The notes under the pieces: model-generated
Told to the model about the DNA's origin: nothing
Seen by the model: the letters and a program-made list of their open reading frames with translations, nothing else
Databases searched by the model: none
Assembly: GCA_964392915.1 (NCBI GenBank)
Contig: CAYMRS010000006.1
Coordinates: 1-64,000, forward strand
Origin: JAAYUK01 sp964392915
GTDB taxonomy: Bacteria; Nitrospirota; Thermodesulfovibrionia; Thermodesulfovibrionales; Dissulfurispiraceae
Reading direction: 5' to 3'
Length of the DNA: 64,000 nucleotides
Shown: positions 1 to 8,033 of the stretch, one piece after another
Position numbering within the stretch: position 1 is the stretch's first letter
Layout of the letters: each line of letters begins with the position of its first letter
Position numbers and translations under genes: made by a program

Positions 1-30
1 ACATTGAAAGGTTACACCGCCTAACTCAAT

Positions 31-168
31 TTACACACCTTTTGAGGATACCTCCCGGTCTACCAATGCCTTTGTTAGCTGCTTCAATATGCCGCTCTCG
101 CCCAGCAGGTCTTCGGGCTTCTGGTAATTCTTCAAAAGCTCATCAAGTACTTCTTTGCTGATCTTCGT
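31..168 (-). pseudogene. IS256-family transposase, N-terminal fragment
   Basis: The minus frame reads TKISKEVLDELLKNY, then KPEDLLGESGILKQLTKAL, which matches the usual N-terminus of IS256/mutator transposases (about 400 residues when whole). It leaves the family pattern after about 40 residues and stops at 31-33. The codon before TKIS is GAC where ATG is expected, so even the start appears lost. None of the DDE catalytic residues are included. This is a dead fragment. The family call is recognition of the motif; the loss of the start is seen directly. Confidence 0.55.
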
Positions 169-179
169 GTCTCTCCTTC

Positions 180-212
180 TTCAGGGGGTAGTCCGTTATC
201 CTACCCCCTGAA
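180..212. repeat. Perfect 12-bp hairpin upstream of transposase remnant
   Basis: TTCAGGGGGTAG (180-191) is followed by a 9-nt loop and its exact reverse complement CTACCCCCTGAA (201-212). It lies between the putative IS terminus and the transposase start. In insertion sequences such hairpins often block read-through transcription or translation from outside; that role here is inference. Confidence 0.6.
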
Positions 213-296
213 GGCTATTTACACAAAATATTTTACAGGCTTATATCAGGGATCAAAACAAATAGGCCTATGCCAGGATATGTTGAGGCCCTGAAG

Positions 297-316
297 CCCC
301 GGGCTTTAGCCCGGGG
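297..316. repeat. 20-bp GC palindrome downstream of htpX
   Basis: CCCCGGGCT, two T residues, then AGCCCGGGG form a 9-bp perfect stem just past the htpX stop codon (323-325, minus strand). There is no T-run after it, so it is not a classical intrinsic terminator. It may stabilise the 3' end of the htpX transcript or be a dispersed palindromic repeat. No second copy was noticed in the window. Confidence 0.5.
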
Positions 317-322
317 AGCGGT

Positions 323-1210
323 TCACTCAGGATACGCGGACGTTTCAAGCGCCGCGATCCTGTCATCAAGGTCAGGATGTGTTGAAAAAAGCGCTTTCAG
401 TCCGCTTCGTTTCGTCCCGGATATCCCAAAGGCGGCAAGCTTGTCTGGCAAATGAGGCTGGCTTACGGATGCCTTTAATGCTGCAAGGGCTCCTATCATG
501 GGTTTTTTGCCAACCAAGCCTGCAGCGCCGCTGTCAGCCTTGAATTCCCGCTTTCTTGAGAAGTAAAAGACGATGATTGAAGCTAAAACGGCAAGGACTA
601 TCTCTGCTAAAATCGCGGTAATCCAGAAAGCAGGTCCATGTCCTTTTTCAGTCTTGAATATAACCTTGTCGACGGTATGTCCTATCACGCGGGAGAGAAA
701 GAGGACAAACGTGTTCACCACGCCCTGAATTAGCGCCAGGGTAATCATATCGCCGTTGGCTACGTGGGCAACCTCATGAGCGAGAACAGCCCTCACCTTT
801 TCCCTGTCCATCTTCCTGAGCATTCCTGACGATACGGCAACCAGGGACTTGTTCCTGCTCATGCCCGTCGCAAAGGCATTCATGTCATCAGAGGGGAAAA
901 TGGCGACCTCCGGCATTCCTATATTAGACTTTACTGCGAGTTCAGACACAGTCCTTACCAGCCACATTTCCGTCTCATTTGCAGGGTCTGTTATGACTTG
1001 AGCCCCGGAAACCCTCTTTGCCGTCCATTTGGATAAGGCAAGGCTGATAAATGAGCCGCCCATGCCGAACATGAGAGCAAATATGAGCAGCGACTGGTAG
1101 TTGAGACCGTACGCGTTAAGGTAAGGCTCTACCCCAAGAACTCTCATCGCAACGCTTAAGACTATCAGAACGGCGATGTTGGTAAGTAAAAAGTAAATGA
1201 CTCTTCGCAT
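323..1210 (-). CDS. htpX: HtpX-family membrane zinc metalloprotease
   Basis: HtpX is an inner-membrane M48 protease that degrades misfolded membrane proteins and works alongside FtsH. The 295 residues match the family length (about 290). There are two N-terminal membrane segments (about 5-25 and 40-58), the zinc motif HEVAH at 145-149, further membrane segments around 155-180 and 195-218, and a downstream KREFKAD region near 220 with the expected third metal ligand (Glu). The start is supported by AGGAGGG a few bases upstream on the minus strand. It lies between IS debris and an hsdR fragment, so its neighbourhood has been rearranged although the gene looks intact. Confidence 0.93.
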   Translation of the reverse strand: MRRVIYFLLTNIAVLIVLSVAMRVLGVEPYLNAYGLNYQSLLIFALMFGMGGSFISLALSKWTAKRVSGAQVITDPANETEMWLVRTVSELAVKSNIGMPEVAIFPSDDMNAFATGMSRNKSLVAVSSGMLRKMDREKVRAVLAHEVAHVANGDMITLALIQGVVNTFVLFLSRVIGHTVDKVIFKTEKGHGPAFWITAILAEIVLAVLASIIVFYFSRKREFKADSGAAGLVGKKPMIGALAALKASVSQPHLPDKLAAFGISGTKRSGLKALFSTHPDLDDRIAALETSAYPE

Positions 1211-1245
1211 TCGTAATCCCTCCTTTCGACTATGTCTATTTTACC

Positions 1246-2511
1246 ATGCTGCGACCGCTCTCCGGAAAAACGGTGCAGCCCCTCAGGACGAAAAATCCGT
1301 TCAGAATCGTTCTTGTCCGCGACATGTGGCTGACCGGGTTTGATGCGCCGAGTCTCCATACCATATATGTTGACAAGCCGATGCGGGGGCATGGGCTGAT
1401 GCAGGCAATCGCTCGGGTAAACCGTGTTTTCAAAGATAAGCCGGGAGGTCTGGTGGTGGACTACCTCGGGCTTGCTGATGAACTGAAGGCTGCGCTCGCC
1501 ACCTATGCCGAAAGCGGCGGCACCGGCAAGACGGCAATTGATCAGGCTGAGGCCGTGGCCCTCATGCTCGCCAAGAATGAAGTCTGCTGCGGACTCTTCC
1601 GTGGATTCGACTGGACACTCTGGACAACCGGGAACCCTCAGGAGCGCTTTTCTCTGCTGCCGGCTGCCCAAGAGCATATCTTGGGGCAGGATAAGGGCAA
1701 AAAGCGGTTGCTCGGCGCGGTAACGGAGCTTTCACAGGCCTTCGCCCTGGCAGTGTCGCATGAAGAAGCACAGCGTATTCGCGATGATGTCGGGTTCTTT
1801 CAGGTAGTGCGGGCAGTGCTCGCCAAAGGCACACCGGGTGAGACCAAAACCGATGAAGAACTGGAACACGCCATCCGCCAGATCATCTCAAAGGCAGTGG
1901 TTTCAGATGAAGTGGTGGATATCTTTGCTGCAGCCGGGCTCAAAAAACCTGATATTTCGATTCTCTCGGACGAGTTTCTGTCCGAAGTGCGCGGCATGCC
2001 GCAGCGGAACCTTGCTGTGGAACTATTGCGGAAGCTCCTGAAATGCGAGATCAAGACCCGCCTGAAGCGCAATGTTGTGCTGGCGCGGTCATTCGCCGAA
2101 CTGCTGGAACAAACCATCCGGAAGCACCAGAACCGGGCAATCGAGACAGCGCAGGTTGTCGAAGAGCTCATAGCGCTTGTCAGGGATATGCGGAAGGCGG
2201 GCGCGAGGGGCGAGTCGCTCGATCTGACTGAGGATGAACTTGCCTTCTATGATGCTCTGGAAGTAAACGACAGCGCGGTGAAGGTGCTCGGCGAGCCGAC
2301 CTTAAAGAAAATAGCCCGCGAACTCGTCGAAACGGTAAAGAAGAACGTAACCATAGACTGGACAATCCGCGAAAATGTCAGGGCACAACTGCGCGTGTTT
2401 GTAAAGCGCATTCTCCGGAAATACGGGTATCCTCCCGACAAGCAGGAGAAGGCAACGCAGACAGTATTGGAACCGGCGGAAGCGCTCTCGGAGGCGTGGG
2501 CAGGGGCGTAA
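1246..2511 (+). pseudogene. hsdR: Type I restriction subunit HsdR, 5'-truncated fragment
   Basis: This open frame of 421 codons begins abruptly in the last part of the helicase motor. RDMWLTGFDAP and LMQAIARVNRVF (about residues 27-70) correspond to helicase motifs V and VI of EcoR124-type HsdR. The rest is the C-terminal helical domain that contacts the methylase. The endonuclease domain and most of the motor, some 500-600 residues, are missing, and no hsdM or hsdS lies beside it. The first 15 or so codons (MLRPLSGKTV...) do not look like HsdR, so the break is near 1270-1295. The ATG is simply the first in frame, with no convincing ribosome site. It is distinct from the hsdR at 33438-36549. 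Confidence 0.8.
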
Positions 2512-2565
2512 TCAGCAAACAGGAATTGTTACAAGGATTCACATTGCAGGCGCCTGAGGAGGAGA

Positions 2566-2641
2566 TGGGGTGGATGACGGGGATCGAACCCGCAACGACT
2601 GGAACCACAATCCAGTGCTCTGCCATTGAGCTACACCCACC
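2566..2641 (-). tRNA. tRNA-His (GTG)
   Basis: The minus strand folds with acceptor GTGGGTG/CATCCAC. The anticodon loop contains TTGTGGT, giving anticodon GTG, and the T arm carries GTTCGATCC. CCA is encoded (2568-2566). A G at 2641 can act as the extra G-1 typical of tRNA-His, opposite C73. It is last in a three-tRNA cluster read leftward. Confidence 0.95.
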
Positions 2642-2647
2642 GGCTAT

Positions 2648-2724
2648 TGGCGCGCCTGAAGGGATTCGAACCCCTGGCCCACTGCTTAGAAGGCAGTTGC
2701 TCTATCCGTCTGAGCTACAGGCGC
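2648..2724 (-). tRNA. tRNA-Arg (TCT)
   Basis: Acceptor GCGCCTG/CAGGCGC, D arm TAGCTCAGACGGATAGAGCA, anticodon loop CTTCTAA giving anticodon TCT, and T arm GGTTCGAATCC. CCA is encoded at 2650-2648. Only six bases separate it from tRNA-His. Confidence 0.95.
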
Positions 2725-2759
2725 AACAAAAACAAAGAACGAAAAAAAGGGAGAAAAAA

Positions 2760-2834
<75 letters not shown>

Positions 2835-2843
2835 TGAACTGAG

Positions 2844-2873
2844 ATATTACTAAATAATTCCGCCCCCTGTCAA
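2844..2873 (-). promoter_or_regulatory. Sigma70-type promoter of the tRNA cluster
   Basis: On the minus strand TTGACA (2873-2868) is followed by an 18-bp spacer and TAATAT (2849-2844). Transcription would start near 2837, about three bases before the tRNA-Pro 5' end at 2834. The -35 is a perfect consensus. Confidence 0.75.
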
Positions 2874-3165
2874 TTTTCTGCTGATTTTTCAGAAGCAACC
2901 AGTGTGAAAAAGTGTAAAAAAGCCTGAAGTTTTGTCGGAAAACCTTACAGAAGCGCAGAGTCCTTGCCGAGCCGCAATTTGCAACTTGTTAAAAACAATG
3001 TTTCCTAAATCAAGCATGTTTTTTGCATGTAAATTAATTAACGAAAGAATGCTATTTTCCTCCCCCCCCCGCTCTTAAGGGGGTGTATCAACCGGCTGGC
3101 GGTGGCGCTGATGTGCGTTGCGCGTATTGACAATTCCAGGATTAACATTCAAAGGAGGAGACCCC
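2874..3165. other. Intergenic region between tRNA cluster and PEP-CTERM gene
   Basis: No convincing gene is present. It contains an A/T-rich stretch around 3000-3055 and a run of ten C residues near 3061-3070, followed by a short CCCCC/GGGGG hairpin ending near 3085. The ribosome site AAAGGAGGAG of the next gene is at 3151-3160. A promoter for that gene could not be fixed. Confidence 0.4.
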
Positions 3166-3882
3166 ATGAAAAGCATTTTGGCACTCGTTTTTGTAGCCAT
3201 GGTCGTTTTTGTTTCACCGGCTCATGCGCTAACTGTAAGTAGTAGTGATGCCTGGCAATACACAAATATTTCGTCGGTTTCAACCGGGACGATCCATCCG
3301 CAATCAAACGTCAGCAATATGTTTGGGGCCTCTCTTGGTTCCGCAGATATCGGTTCCACCGTATTTAACGACTTCTCAGACCAGGGTTACTGGCACATGG
3401 TCCAATGGACCTTGAATTCACCTATAACGCTGGGAAGCTTTAATCTGGTTGCCGCGCACGATGGCACGGGTCCACCCTATTACCGCGACCAGAATTATCG
3501 CGGGTTTGGTGCGTTCACGCTTGAATACAAAGATGTGGCTAATACTTGGCAGACGCTATATTCGTTAAATAATATCGGGACAACCGCTGTTCTTGGCGAT
3601 AATGCAACGCATCCGGTCTATGGGGGTGGGGCCAATTATCCGTCTCTCTCGGTTTATGAGCTATATGTCAATGTCACGCCCACAACCGCTGCTACGTGGC
3701 GGGTTTCCTTTCAGCAATATGGACCCATGAATTATCATGCCTCAGGCCCTCGCATTTTAGAATTTGATGGATATGTTTATGAGGGTGGCAATACGAATCC
3801 TGTCCCCGAACCCTCGACCTTTCTGCTCGTCGGAGCGGGTGTTGCGGGAGTTTTCCTGCTGAGAAAAAAGATGCTGCAATAA
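3166..3882 (+). CDS. PEP-CTERM sorting domain secreted protein
   Basis: The 238-residue protein has a signal peptide (MKSILALVFVAMVVFVSPAHA), a Gly/Asn/Tyr-rich beta-type body with no family I recognise, and a C-terminal sorting signal: VPEPSTF, then a hydrophobic segment of about 18 residues, then RKK. PEP-CTERM proteins are processed by exosortase/EpsH in bacteria that make exopolysaccharide. The start at ATG 3166 is chosen because AAAGGAGGAG lies six bases upstream; an in-frame ATG at 3118 has no such site and would put extra residues before the signal peptide. No exosortase gene is in the window. A strong terminator follows. Confidence 0.85.
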   Translation: MKSILALVFVAMVVFVSPAHALTVSSSDAWQYTNISSVSTGTIHPQSNVSNMFGASLGSADIGSTVFNDFSDQGYWHMVQWTLNSPITLGSFNLVAAHDGTGPPYYRDQNYRGFGAFTLEYKDVANTWQTLYSLNNIGTTAVLGDNATHPVYGGGANYPSLSVYELYVNVTPTTAATWRVSFQQYGPMNYHASGPRILEFDGYVYEGGNTNPVPEPSTFLLVGAGVAGVFLLRKKMLQ

Positions 3883-3911
3883 GCCGCGGATCCGACGAGT
3901 CTTCGCATTTC

Positions 3912-3943
3912 GGGGGGAGTGCCTCGCGGCTTCCCCCTTTTTG
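3912..3943 (+). terminator. Rho-independent terminator after PEP-CTERM gene
   Basis: GGGGGA-GT-GCC, loop TCGC, GGC-T-TCCCCC, then TTTTTG. A GC-rich stem followed by a T-run fits an intrinsic terminator for the rightward gene. It sits just outside the 3' end of the converging rsmG. Confidence 0.75.
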
Positions 3944-3948
3944 TTTGG

Positions 3949-4575
3949 TCAGAGTGGAGTTATGATTATCAGCGTCCGCTCAATGTCAGTGCCGGGAAGC
4001 ACGGCTGTAATCGTTTCAGCCTGGAATCCGTCGGGAATCTGCGTCAACTCTTCCTTTGCCTTTTCCCCCTTGCTCAGGATAAATACGCCGTTGCGCGCAA
4101 GAAGGTGACGCGCTTTTTTGATCAGCCCGGCGGCTGAAAACGTCGCGCGGGTCAGAACAACATCGAACTGCCGCCCTCCGGCCGCTTCGGCTCCGGATTC
4201 AATCACTTCAATATTTGGAGCTTGCAGCCGCTTTGCGAGATGGCGCAGAAAAGCACACCGCTTGCGGGACGGCTCGATAAGCGTGACGGAAAGATCGGGA
4301 CAAACAATGGCTATCGGAATGCCGGGAAACCCCCCGCCGCTGCCGACATCGCACAGCATCTGTGCCGAAGCTGGCAGCGCCTTCAGATACAGCAGCGAGT
4401 CGAGGAAATGTTTGGCGACGATTTCGTTATCATCCGATATCGCCGTGAGGTTGTATGCCTTGTTCCATTTCTTCAGCTCCGCAAGATAGAGAAGAAACGC
4501 GTCAATTGCTTTCGCACTCGGCGCGATTCCAAGCCCGGCAAGCCCACGGCTCAGGAGGTCTTTGACTGTTGCCAC
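3949..4575 (-). CDS. rsmG: 16S rRNA (guanine527-N7)-methyltransferase RsmG
   Basis: RsmG methylates G527 of 16S rRNA using S-adenosylmethionine. The 208 residues fit the family (about 205-215). Visible are the family motif KWNKAYNLTA (36-45), KHFLDS (55-60) and the SAM-binding loop DVGSGGGFPGIP (76-87), followed by the strand with LIEPSRKRCAFL. The gene starts inside the end of mnmG (25-bp overlap), the usual mnmG-rsmG (gidA-gidB) arrangement, so the two are probably co-translated. In many bacteria this pair lies next to parAB and the chromosome origin; here parAB does not follow. Confidence 0.96.
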   Translation of the reverse strand: MATVKDLLSRGLAGLGIAPSAKAIDAFLLYLAELKKWNKAYNLTAISDDNEIVAKHFLDSLLYLKALPASAQMLCDVGSGGGFPGIPIAIVCPDLSVTLIEPSRKRCAFLRHLAKRLQAPNIEVIESGAEAAGGRQFDVVLTRATFSAAGLIKKARHLLARNGVFILSKGEKAKEELTQIPDGFQAETITAVLPGTDIERTLIIITPL

Positions 4576-6434
4576 TGCTTTTCGACCGAAATAAGAAGAA
4601 TGGAAACCGCCGCGGGAGTTACGCCGGGAATCCTGCCCGCCTGCCCGATGGTGCGCGGCTGTACTTCCGTCAGCTTCTGCACAACCTCGCGCGAGAGGCC
4701 CGGCAGGCTGCCGAAGTCGAATCCGTCCGGGATGCGCTTTTCTTCGTACCGCAGCATCCGGTCTGCAAGTTCCACCTGCCGCTTGATATACCCGGTATAT
4801 TTGACATGGATTTCGACCAGAGACTTCACATCGTCCGGCATTTCTTCCGGTGCGGGCGCGAACTCGCTGATAATGTCATACCTGATCTGCGGGCGCTTCA
4901 GGAGCTTTTCAAGCGAACAGTCTTCGGTCAGCGGCGTCGTGCCGAGATCTTCAAGGCGCGCGTTCAGCGCATCGCCCGGCTTGATGCGCTCGTGGGCCAG
5001 CCGCTCGCGTTCACGCTCGAGGCGGCTCCTCCGCAGACAGAACGCTTCGTATGCTTTATCAGACAGCAGGCCGATGCCATGCCCTTTGTCCATCAGGCGG
5101 AAATCCGCGTTGTCATGCCGGAGCAGCAGCCGGTACTCGGCACGCGAGGTGAACATGCGGTAAGGCTCGCTGGTGCCTTTTGTCACCAGATCGTCAATCA
5201 GAACGCCGATGTATGCCTCGTCGCGCCGCAGGATGAGTGGTTCCTGCTCTCTGAGCTGCAGTGCCGCGTTGATGCCGGCCATCAATCCCTGAGCGCCTGC
5301 CTCCTCATAGCCGGAGGTGCCGTTAATCTGCCCGGCAAAGTACAAGCCCGCTATGGCCTTGGTTTCAAGACTATGGCGGATCTGGGTCGGCGGCACATAA
5401 TCGTATTCGATCGCATATGCCGGCCTCATCAATTCAGCCTCTTCCAGGCCTTCAATGCTCCGCACAAGGGCAAGCTGCACGTCATAGGGCAGACTCGTGG
5501 AGATGCCGTTCGCGTAGTATTCACTGGTCCGGAGCCCTTCCGGCTCCAGGAATATCTGGTGACGATCTTTTTCCGCAAAGCGGATAACCTTGTCCTCAAT
5601 GGATGGGCAGTAGCGCGGCCCTACACCGCTGATTCTGCCGCCATACAAAGGCGATCGGTCAAGGTTGCGCCGGATGACGTCGTGCGTTTTCTGATTGGTA
5701 TAGGTGATATAGCACGGAAGCTGGGGATTTGCGATAGTCTCCGTACGATACGAAAACGGCACCGGCGGCTCGTCGCCATACTGCGGCTGAAGACGGCTGA
5801 AATCGATGCTTTTGGCGTCGATGCGCGGCGGGGTGCCGGTCTTCAATCGGCCGAGATTGAAGCCAAGATCGCGCAGGCAGTCGGAAAGCGTGATGGAGGG
5901 AAATTCGCCCGCGCGGCCTGCCGGATAACTTTCCATGCCGATGTGAATGAGCCCTTTTAAAAAAGTGCCGGTCGTAACGATGACCGCTCGGGCTCCGTAC
6001 AGCACGCCGAGCGATGTGACAACGCCCTGCACGCGGCCTTCCTTCACCTCAATGCGTTCGACCATTGCCTGCTTGATCTGCAGCCGCTGCTGCTCTTCAA
6101 GCACCTGCTTCATAATCGACCGGTACAGCACGCGGTCGGCCTGCGCGCGCAGGGCCCAGACAGCAGGGCCTTTTGAGAGATTGAGCATGCGGAACTGGAT
6201 GCCGGAGCGGTCGGTGGTGAGGGCCATTTCGCCGCCGAGCGCGTCAATTTCGCGCACGAGGTGCCCTTTCGCAAGCCCGCCGATGGCGGGATTGCACGAA
6301 AGCTGGGCGATGGTGTCGAGATTGATCGTGAACAGGCAGGTCTCAAAACCCATGCGGGAGGCGGCGAGAGCCGCCTCACAGCCGGCATGTCCGGCTCCGA
6401 TTACCACAATATCAAAGTCTTGCTCTTTGAACAT
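4551..6434 (-). CDS. mnmG: tRNA uridine-5-carboxymethylaminomethyl modification enzyme MnmG
   Basis: MnmG (GidA) is the FAD enzyme that with MnmE places the cmnm5 group on wobble uridine 34 of certain tRNAs. The 627 residues match the family (about 620-630). Visible are the FAD dinucleotide motif GAGHAGCEAA (13-22), CNPAIGGLAKGHL (about 47-59), the GTPPRID segment near 200 and the typical C-terminal helical domain (YTGYIKRQ). mnmE is not adjacent. There is no Shine-Dalgarno sequence before ATG 6434; a TATAAT ends nine bases upstream, so the mRNA may be almost leaderless. Confidence 0.97.
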   Translation of the reverse strand: MFKEQDFDIVVIGAGHAGCEAALAASRMGFETCLFTINLDTIAQLSCNPAIGGLAKGHLVREIDALGGEMALTTDRSGIQFRMLNLSKGPAVWALRAQADRVLYRSIMKQVLEEQQRLQIKQAMVERIEVKEGRVQGVVTSLGVLYGARAVIVTTGTFLKGLIHIGMESYPAGRAGEFPSITLSDCLRDLGFNLGRLKTGTPPRIDAKSIDFSRLQPQYGDEPPVPFSYRTETIANPQLPCYITYTNQKTHDVIRRNLDRSPLYGGRISGVGPRYCPSIEDKVIRFAEKDRHQIFLEPEGLRTSEYYANGISTSLPYDVQLALVRSIEGLEEAELMRPAYAIEYDYVPPTQIRHSLETKAIAGLYFAGQINGTSGYEEAGAQGLMAGINAALQLREQEPLILRRDEAYIGVLIDDLVTKGTSEPYRMFTSRAEYRLLLRHDNADFRLMDKGHGIGLLSDKAYEAFCLRRSRLERERERLAHERIKPGDALNARLEDLGTTPLTEDCSLEKLLKRPQIRYDIISEFAPAPEEMPDDVKSLVEIHVKYTGYIKRQVELADRMLRYEEKRIPDGFDFGSLPGLSREVVQKLTEVQPRTIGQAGRIPGVTPAAVSILLISVEKQWQQSKTS

Positions 6435-6448
6435 GAATTGATTATTAT
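6420..6448 (+). promoter_or_regulatory. Promoter of HDOD/AAA gene, probably leaderless
   Basis: TTGCTC (6420-6425), a 17-bp spacer and TATTAT (6443-6448) lie seven bases before ATG 6456. Initiation at the usual distance would be at or beside the ATG. That explains why no ribosome site is seen. Confidence 0.5.
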
Positions 6449-6449
6449 A
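6444..6449 (-). promoter_or_regulatory. -10 box of mnmG, nearly leaderless
   Basis: TATAAT on the minus strand (6449-6444) ends nine bases before the mnmG ATG (6434). The predicted start of transcription falls two or three bases upstream of the ATG. No clear -35 was found. It overlaps the -10 of the divergent gene. Confidence 0.45.
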
Positions 6450-6455
6450 GCACTA

Positions 6456-8033
6456 ATGGTAACGCCAGTTTTCCAGCACACCATTGCCCTCCTTCGCGCT
6501 TTTGTTGCCAGCGACAGCGTTTCTGTCAAGAAAATCGCCGATCTGATTCGATACGATCCGGGCCTCTATTTCTCGACACTGTCCGCGCTGAACATCTCGG
6601 AGCGAGGCGGGGAAGTTACGACCATCTCTCAGGCGATAGCAATGATCGGCACGGATATGCTCGAGCGCACCATCCTGAGTCATGATCACTACCTTGACGA
6701 GAAATACATGCTGCTCTGGCTCTATACGGTACTGAGCGGAGAGATAGCGGCGCACATCAACGATCATGCCGGGATCGGCGACGAGGAGGAGGCGTATTTC
6801 TCCAGCACCCTGCCGGTGATCGGTATGCTGACGCTGCTCGGCCAGAATCTGCAGTATCCGAAGATTCTCGATTTTCTGCTCCGCATACCCATGGAAGATC
6901 GCATTTACATTGAACAGCGCATTCTCGGAACAGACCATCTGGAGCAACTGAAAATGCAGGTTGTCGCGCCGAAGATCTACCGCGATGTCGTCACCCTCAT
7001 GGGCGTCATGTTCGGGCCGGAAGGTCGCCGCGAGCGCTTTGACCAGGCGGGACGCCTTTCAATCAGCTATAAAACGTTGCAGCTTTTCCAGTTGCGGGAT
7101 GTTGCGGAGGCGGGCGCCCAGTCGCTGCTGTTTCCGCTGGTCGTGGAGGCGCGCGAGCGGTATCAGGAACTGAGCAAGCGCCACTTCAAGCTTTCGGAAA
7201 GCGCGTCGGAAGAGCTTCTTGCCGATGTTGTCTCCAAGGTTGAATCGCTCTGCACGGAGTTCCGGGTTGATGACGTCGCGCTCAAATACCTGGTCGAGGC
7301 GCAGACATACCAGTACCCGGCATATATCTTCGCGACCAACAATAAAGCATTCGACAAGGAGCTTGAGGCTGCCTATGCCGCGAATGCCGCAGACCGCTGC
7401 GTTCTTCTTTATGGAGAACCGCATGTCGGCAAGCGCCTTCTGGCCGCAGCCCTGCAGGAACGCCCAGACAACCCCCGGAAGGACAAGCCGTTTCTTTCTC
7501 TCCATTGCGGCACCATGGATGAGGAAACGATCGAGCTTGAGCTGTTTGGCGCAAAAGGCGGCTTCCTGGGGCTCGACAAGCAGAAAGGCCTTCTGTTTCT
7601 GGCAAATGGAGGGACGCTTCTGCTGAAAGACATCGACCGCATGCCGATGGCGCTGCAGGAGAAACTGGCGGACGTGCTCAGGGAGAGGTCCTTTTTCGCG
7701 ATCGGCGGGACAACCGCGATTGTCTTTGATGTGAAGCTGCTGCTTTCAACCCGCACGAACATTCTTGAAGAAGCCGCCGCCGGCCGCTTTTCTTCCGCGC
7801 TCGCGTTGCAGCTTGCGCCGCATCCGATCTGCGTTCCGCCGCTCAGGGAGCGGAGGGAAGATATTCCGTTTATCGCGGAGGGCGTCATTGACAAATATGA
7901 GCTGGGCCTGCATGATGAGGTGATGCTGCTCGGTCTTTACGAGTTTTTTGAGCAGCAGGAGTTCCCCGACAATCTGCGGGATCTAAAGCGGCTGCTCTTT
8001 TTTCTTGCCGCGAAAAGCCGCGCGTACGCGTAA
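6456..8033 (+). CDS. HDOD domain protein fused to degenerate sigma54-type AAA+ domain
   Basis: The 525-residue protein starts with an HDOD-type helical domain (about 1-200: KKIADLIRYDPGL, ISQAIAMIGTDML), has a middle helical region, and ends in a module resembling the AAA+ core of NtrC-type activators (about 315-515). In that core the P-loop reads GEPHVGKRLL, the GAFTGA loop that contacts sigma54 is replaced by GGFLGL (after ELFGAK), the Walker B region reads GGTLLLKDIDRM where GGTLFLDEI is usual, and PPLRERREDIP is well conserved. No DNA-binding helix-turn-helix follows. It is therefore unlikely to activate sigma54 and may be a signalling scaffold. The start at 6456 depends on the promoter position. 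It ends 51 bp inside the converging gene. Confidence 0.75.
   Translation: MVTPVFQHTIALLRAFVASDSVSVKKIADLIRYDPGLYFSTLSALNISERGGEVTTISQAIAMIGTDMLERTILSHDHYLDEKYMLLWLYTVLSGEIAAHINDHAGIGDEEEAYFSSTLPVIGMLTLLGQNLQYPKILDFLLRIPMEDRIYIEQRILGTDHLEQLKMQVVAPKIYRDVVTLMGVMFGPEGRRERFDQAGRLSISYKTLQLFQLRDVAEAGAQSLLFPLVVEARERYQELSKRHFKLSESASEELLADVVSKVESLCTEFRVDDVALKYLVEAQTYQYPAYIFATNNKAFDKELEAAYAANAADRCVLLYGEPHVGKRLLAAALQERPDNPRKDKPFLSLHCGTMDEETIELELFGAKGGFLGLDKQKGLLFLANGGTLLLKDIDRMPMALQEKLADVLRERSFFAIGGTTAIVFDVKLLLSTRTNILEEAAAGRFSSALALQLAPHPICVPPLRERREDIPFIAEGVIDKYELGLHDEVMLLGLYEFFEQQEFPDNLRDLKRLLFFLAAKSRAYA

Larger units (their letters stand above)
27..240 (-). mobile_element. IS256-family insertion sequence remnant
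   Basis: The minus strand holds the start of an IS256-type transposase (31-168), preceded by a perfect hairpin (180-212) and then a T/A-rich end around 213-238 (GTGTAAATAG on the minus strand) of the kind seen at IS256-family termini. A second GTGTAAATTG-type end lies at 27-40, so the left side may be a second element inserted into the first, or an internal deletion. The catalytic part of the transposase is not present in the window. Family assignment rests on the N-terminal peptide alone. Confidence 0.5.

Noticed and set aside
3090..3120. Possible sigma54 promoter (TGGC...TGC) before the PEP-CTERM gene
   Set aside because: The spacing between the GG and GC elements is off by one base for every pairing tried.
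4569..5960. Open frame of 463 codons on the plus strand opposite mnmG
   Set aside because: It is antisense to the highly conserved mnmG, has Arg/Ala/Leu-rich composition typical of a shadow frame in GC-rich DNA, and no ribosome site.
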